In this document: positions 6,307 through 9,501 of the stretch, piece by piece | Layout: every line of letters starts with the position of its first letter | How positions within the stretch are numbered: the stretch's first letter is position 1 | Program-made: the position numbers and the translations under genes | Notes under the pieces: generated by a model | The model's input: the letters and a program-made list of their open reading frames with translations, nothing else | What the model was told of the DNA's origin: nothing | Database searches by the model: none | Source: Actinomycetes bacterium | Lineage (GTDB): Bacteria; Actinomycetota; Acidimicrobiia; Acidimicrobiales; JAJYPT01 | Assembly (NCBI GenBank): GCA_021795135.1 | Contig: JAJYPT010000059.1 | Location: forward strand, 1-9,501 | DNA: 9,501 bases | Direction of reading: 5' to 3'

Positions 6307-7188
6307 ATGACTACCGTAGCTTTTATTGGACTAGGCATCATGGGCGGTCCAATGGCAGCCAACTTAGTAAAAGCAGGGTTCGATGTTGTTGGATACAACC
6401 GTAGCCCACAAAAAATAGACAATTTAGTAAAAGCTGGAGGTCGTGGGGCTTCTAGTGTTAGCGAAGCTGTAAAAGACGCTGAGATAATTATTACTATGTT
6501 GCCCGATTCTCCAGATGTAGAAGAAGTTGCTTTGGCAAAAGATGGAATTCTAGCGAATGCCAAACCAAATAGCTTATACATAGACATGAGCACCATCAAA
6601 CCTTCAACTGCTATGGAAATAGCAAAACAAGCACAAGAAAAAGGTTTTGGCGTCCTTGATGCTCCAGTTAGTGGTGGAGAACAAGGAGCAATAGATGCAA
6701 ATCTGTCAATCATGGTAGGCGGGTCTGCTAGTGATTTTGAAAAAGCAAAGCCAATCTTTGAAGCAGTTGGATCCACAATAGTACACGTTGGACCATCTGG
6801 ATCAGGACAAACTGTAAAAGCAGCTAACCAACTAATAGTTGCTGGAACTATTGAACTAGTAGCAGAAGCAATTGTATTTTTAGAAGCCTACGGTGTAGAT
6901 ACAGAATCAGCTGTAAAGGTTCTAGCTGGTGGTTTGGCGGGAAATCGTATATTGGATAGAAAAGCTAGTTCAATGTTAGCAAGGCAATTCAAACCAGGAT
7001 TTAGAGTTGAACTGCATCACAAAGATCTTGGCATATTGACCGAATCAGCACGACAAGCTCAAGTAATAATTCCTTTGGGAGCACTTGTAAGTGAATTAAT
7101 GGCTTCTCTAAAAGCAAATGGCAATGGAGATTTAGATCATTCAGCATTGCTTTTGGGAGTAGAACGACTCTGTGGAAGGGATAAATAA
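6307..7188 (+). CDS. glxR: 2-hydroxy-3-oxopropionate (tartronate semialdehyde) reductase
   Basis: Reduces tartronate semialdehyde to D-glycerate using NAD(P)H, the step after glyoxylate carboligase. It is a 3-hydroxyisobutyrate dehydrogenase-family protein of 293 aa, the usual length. The N-terminal Rossmann fold has GLGIMGGPMAANL (8-20) and substrate-binding DAPVSGGEQGA (118-128). The catalytic Lys171 lies in GSGQTVKAANQ. HHKDLGI near residue 236-242 is the second conserved lysine region. AGAGGAG (6295-6301) five bases before the ATG is the strongest ribosome site in the operon. The protein alone cannot be told from GarR or a 3-hydroxyisobutyrate dehydrogenase; the position between hyi and gcl decides the call. 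Confidence 0.92.
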   Translation: MTTVAFIGLGIMGGPMAANLVKAGFDVVGYNRSPQKIDNLVKAGGRGASSVSEAVKDAEIIITMLPDSPDVEEVALAKDGILANAKPNSLYIDMSTIKPSTAMEIAKQAQEKGFGVLDAPVSGGEQGAIDANLSIMVGGSASDFEKAKPIFEAVGSTIVHVGPSGSGQTVKAANQLIVAGTIELVAEAIVFLEAYGVDTESAVKVLAGGLAGNRILDRKASSMLARQFKPGFRVELHHKDLGILTESARQAQVIIPLGALVSELMASLKANGNGDLDHSALLLGVERLCGRDK

Positions 7189-7193
7189 AACAG

Positions 7194-8906
7194 ATGGCAC
7201 AAGTTCCATCAATGCAAGCAGCAGTAGATGTTATGGAATCAGAAGGAGTAGATGTTGTATTTGGAATCCCAGGTGCAGCAATTTTACCTCTATATAAATC
7301 GCTTCAAACAAGTTCAATTAGACATTTGACTGTTCGTCACGAAGAAGGTGGCACCCATGCAGCTGATGGATGGGCCAGAGCAACTGGAAAAGTTGGAGTC
7401 TGCATGGGAACCTCGGGACCAGCAGGAACCAATATGATAACTGGACTCTATACAGCCCAAGCTGATTCAATTCCCATCATTTGTATAACTGGTCAAGCTG
7501 TAAGAGACAAGCTACACCAAGAGGCTTTCCAAGCAGTTGACATAGTTGAAATAGCACGACCTGTTACTAAATGGGCAGTACAGGTAAAAGAAGCTGCTCA
7601 AATACCTTGGATATTTAGAAAAGCATTTCAAATAGCGCGATCAGGTCGCCCAGGTCCTGTCCTTATAGATATACCTTTAGATGTTGCAAAACAACAAATT
7701 GAATGGGAAAAAGGACTTGATTCTCCCCTACCCTTAGACCAAGTTGGACCAAATCCAAAAGCACTAGAACGTACCTTAGATCTAATATCTCAAGCTGAGC
7801 GACCTTTATTGCTAGCAGGAGGCGGAGTTATCTTGGCTAATGCTTCACAAGAATTATACGAATTAGCCGAGCTATTATCTATTCCTGTTCAAATTACTCT
7901 AATGGGCAAAGGAGCATTTCCAGAAGAACATGAGCTTTTTGCTGGAATGACAGGAATACAAACCCAACAACGCTGGGGAAATAAATCCTTTTTAGAATCG
8001 GATCTAGTATTAGCCCTAGGAGCAAGATTTGGAGATCGCCATACTGGAGATTTAGAAACCTATAGAAAAGGTAGAAAATTTATACATGTAGATATTGAAC
8101 CTACCCAACTTGGAAAAGTATTTCCTCCTGACCTAGGTATTGTCTCTGATACTAAATTATTCTTACAAGCTTTACTAAAAGAAGCTAAAAATCGTCAGCG
8201 AAAAGACAATTCCACTTGGATAGAAAGAATATCTCACCTCAAACAAACTATGGGACGTAGAGATGACTTTGATGACACTCCCATCAAACCTCCTAGAGTA
8301 TTTAGAGAAATCAATCAAGCCTTTGACCAAGACACTACCTTTGTAACAGCAATTGGGCTTTATCAAATTTGGTCAGGTCAATTTCAAACTATATCCAAAC
8401 CTCGCAAATACTTAGTGTGTGGTCAAGCTGGTCCCCTTGGTTGGGAAGTTCCAGCAGCTTTGGGAGTAAAATGTGCTAAACCAAATGAAGAAGTTGTAGC
8501 TGTAGTTGGAGATTACTCCTTCCAGTTCTTGATGGAAGAATTAGCTGTTGGAGCACAATACAATATTGGATTTGTGATTGTAATGCTAAATAATGAATAT
8601 TTAGGTCTCATTAGACAATCTGAAATCTCTTATGATATGAATTTTGCAGTCGATCTTCATTATGACAAAAACGGAGTAGACCACGTAAAACTTATGGATG
8701 CTTTTGGTTGTCCTGCAAAAAGAGTAATTGAACCTCAAGATATTGCTCCAGCTTTACAATGGGCAAAAACAGAAGCTAAACGTCTACAGCTTCCTGTATT
8801 AGTAGAGATTATGATTGAAAGAGAAGCAAACGCTGCAATGGGAACTTCTATTAGCACTATAGTTGAATTTGAACCAGTTCCTGAGCTATCTACTGCTAAC
8901 AGTTAG
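7194..8906 (+). CDS. gcl: Glyoxylate carboligase with the canonical ThDP glutamate
   Basis: Condenses two glyoxylates to tartronate semialdehyde with release of CO2, using thiamine diphosphate (ThDP), Mg2+ and FAD. At 570 aa it has the three domains of the acetohydroxyacid synthase superfamily: N-terminal pyrimidine-binding (about 3-165), central (about 190-325) and C-terminal pyrophosphate-binding (about 375-530). Gly439-Asp440 to Asn466-Asn467 is the metal and ThDP motif. Gcl-specific stretches include GTSGPAGTNMITGLY, CGQAGPLGWEVPAALGV and NNEYLGLIRQS. Oddities against E. coli Gcl (593 aa): Glu50 (RHEEGG) replaces Val51; ARFGDRHTG (277-285) replaces NRFANRHTG; a loop near residue 490 is about nine residues shorter. 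The ribosome site is poor: GGAAGGG lies 13 bases before the ATG. It starts five bases after the glxR stop, so translation is probably coupled. Acetolactate synthase is unlikely given whole-length similarity and neighbours. Confidence 0.92.
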   Translation: MAQVPSMQAAVDVMESEGVDVVFGIPGAAILPLYKSLQTSSIRHLTVRHEEGGTHAADGWARATGKVGVCMGTSGPAGTNMITGLYTAQADSIPIICITGQAVRDKLHQEAFQAVDIVEIARPVTKWAVQVKEAAQIPWIFRKAFQIARSGRPGPVLIDIPLDVAKQQIEWEKGLDSPLPLDQVGPNPKALERTLDLISQAERPLLLAGGGVILANASQELYELAELLSIPVQITLMGKGAFPEEHELFAGMTGIQTQQRWGNKSFLESDLVLALGARFGDRHTGDLETYRKGRKFIHVDIEPTQLGKVFPPDLGIVSDTKLFLQALLKEAKNRQRKDNSTWIERISHLKQTMGRRDDFDDTPIKPPRVFREINQAFDQDTTFVTAIGLYQIWSGQFQTISKPRKYLVCGQAGPLGWEVPAALGVKCAKPNEEVVAVVGDYSFQFLMEELAVGAQYNIGFVIVMLNNEYLGLIRQSEISYDMNFAVDLHYDKNGVDHVKLMDAFGCPAKRVIEPQDIAPALQWAKTEAKRLQLPVLVEIMIEREANAAMGTSISTIVEFEPVPELSTANS

Positions 8907-8911
8907 TTCAA

Positions 8912-9005
8912 AGCTAATTCTTGACTAGAGATAAAACTAATGAATAATAAAATTATTATTGCATCTGATAAATTCAGAGGGTCTCTTTCTAGTCAAGAAT
9001 TAGCT
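8912..9005 (+). repeat. Perfect 18-bp inverted repeat enclosing the glycerate kinase start
   Basis: AGCTAATTCTTGACTAGA (8912-8929) and its exact complement (8988-9005) are separated by 58 bases. The left arm is in the gap after gcl. The right arm is exactly codons 17-22 (SSQELA) of the next gene. G8930-T8987 and A8931-T8986 could extend the RNA stem by two pairs. The start codon lies in the loop, and the only weak ribosome-site candidate (AGAG, 8927-8930) falls in the stem. This could limit translation initiation; function is inferred. Confidence 0.7.
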
Positions 9006-9501
9006 AAAAATTTATCTAAAGGTCTAAAAAGTATAGATAACAATCTAGATATTGTTATCGTTCCAGTCTCTGATGGAGGAGATGGACTTTTAGAAGTGGG
9101 AACTTTTGCCAATTACAAATTACACCACTTCTTGGCACAAGGTCCTTGCGGAGAAGAACTCCAAACCCATATTGGAATAAAAGACACCACAGCAATTATA
9201 GAATTATCCGATACAGCTGGACTAAGACGTCTAAAAGACAAAAATTCACGTTGTGCTCTTAGTGCTTCTAGCTATGGAGTAGGTCAATCTATAGCAAAAG
9301 CATTAGATTTAGGGTGTAAAAAAATCATTATCGGATTAGGTGGTAGTGCCTCTACAGACGGCGGGACTGCTATGTTGAAAGCATTAGGAGCTAAGTTTTT
9401 CGACATAAACCACAATGAACTCCCCCTAGGTGGAGGTTTTCTGCCAACTCTTGATCATATAGATATATCTGGCCTAGATCGCCGTCTTGGTGAAGTAGAT
9501 A
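8940..9501 (+). CDS. glxK: Glycerate kinase, GlxK/GarK type, cut by window edge
   Basis: Phosphorylates D-glycerate with ATP to a phosphoglycerate, the exit of the pathway into glycolysis. About 187 codons are visible; the frame is open at the right edge, so roughly half of a normal 370-380 aa protein is missing from view. Family I glycerate kinase features are clear: IIIASDKFRGSLS (5-17), VPVSDGGDG, ELSDTAGLRRL, SSYGVGQSIAKALDLG and the glycine-rich IIIGLGGSASTDGG (129-142). The ATG at 8940 is 33 bases after the gcl stop and has no good ribosome site. It lies inside an 18-bp inverted repeat. Position suggests cotranscription with hyi-glxR-gcl. Whether it makes 2- or 3-phosphoglycerate cannot be judged; 2-phosphoglycerate is usual for this family. 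Confidence 0.9.
   Translation, partial: MNNKIIIASDKFRGSLSSQELAKNLSKGLKSIDNNLDIVIVPVSDGGDGLLEVGTFANYKLHHFLAQGPCGEELQTHIGIKDTTAIIELSDTAGLRRLKDKNSRCALSASSYGVGQSIAKALDLGCKKIIIGLGGSASTDGGTAMLKALGAKFFDINHNELPLGGGFLPTLDHIDISGLDRRLGEVD

Noticed and set aside
6258..6776. 172-codon open frame on the minus strand
   Set aside because: It lies wholly against hyi-end and glxR, whose protein is clearly conserved. The antisense translation has low-complexity Ser/Pro/Ala-rich sequence and no recognisable domain.
8175..8366. 63-codon minus-strand frame
   Set aside because: Antisense to gcl; unsupported by composition or similarity.
7194..8906. Acetolactate synthase as an alternative identity
   Set aside because: Glu50 and ARFGDRHTG would fit, but CGQAGPLGWEVPAALGV, the NNEYLGLIRQ active-site stretch, the C-terminal region and the hyi/glxR/glycerate kinase neighbours all indicate glyoxylate carboligase. 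No regulatory subunit gene follows.
8921..8948. TTGACT-N16-AATAAT, a promoter-like pair before the glycerate kinase
   Set aside because: It matches the putative promoter of the regulator in both boxes, but transcription would start near 8955, inside the gene, so it could not supply the ATG at 8940. Probably chance in AT-rich DNA.
1..9501. Mobile elements, CRISPR, tRNA, rRNA or defence genes
   Set aside because: I saw no transposase or integrase, no spaced repeat array, and no tRNA- or rRNA-like sequence. Every long frame is accounted for by central metabolism or its regulator.

Overview
The window is AT-rich bacterial DNA with tightly packed genes. It carries one coherent metabolic locus: oxidation of glycolate to glyoxylate, then the glycerate pathway that turns glyoxylate into a glycolytic intermediate. 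I see no phage, transposon, CRISPR, rRNA or tRNA features. The host cannot be fixed from this sequence alone. The hydroxypyruvate isomerase resembles the actinobacterial form of that enzyme as I remember it, so a low-G+C actinobacterium, such as a streamlined aquatic lineage, is my tentative guess.

Layout. Bases 1-126 hold a 16-bp palindrome and a long hairpin terminator. Bases 127-4074 (minus strand) encode the three subunits of glycolate oxidase, transcribed glcD-glcE-glcF, with coupled junctions and the hairpin just after glcF. Bases 4075-4485 are a 0.4-kb divergent control region. It has a perfect 20-bp tandem repeat that duplicates a TATAAT box facing glcD, dyads that could bind an IclR-type regulator, and two tiny upstream ORFs in the glcD leader. 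Bases 4486-5274 (plus) encode an IclR-family regulator whose ligand domain resembles the glyoxylate sensor AllR, followed by a 21-bp hairpin. Bases 5457-8906 (plus) encode hydroxypyruvate isomerase (hyi), tartronate semialdehyde reductase (glxR) and glyoxylate carboligase (gcl). A glycerate kinase begins at 8940 and runs off the right edge.

How they work together. GlcDEF makes glyoxylate from glycolate. Gcl condenses two glyoxylates to tartronate semialdehyde and CO2. GlxR reduces that to glycerate, Hyi interconverts it with hydroxypyruvate, and glycerate kinase phosphorylates glycerate. The regulator lies between the two arms and probably senses glyoxylate, controlling both. No glycolate transporter or malate synthase is visible.

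Most unusual points: (1) the carboligase has Glu50 where the well-studied E. coli enzyme has Val51, so it has the canonical thiamine-enzyme glutamate whose absence defines E. coli Gcl; (2) a perfect 18-bp inverted repeat encloses the glycerate kinase start codon, with one arm in the intergenic gap and the other in codons 17-22; (3) the duplicated -10 element and stacked small ORFs ahead of glcD; (4) related dyads in both intergenic regions.
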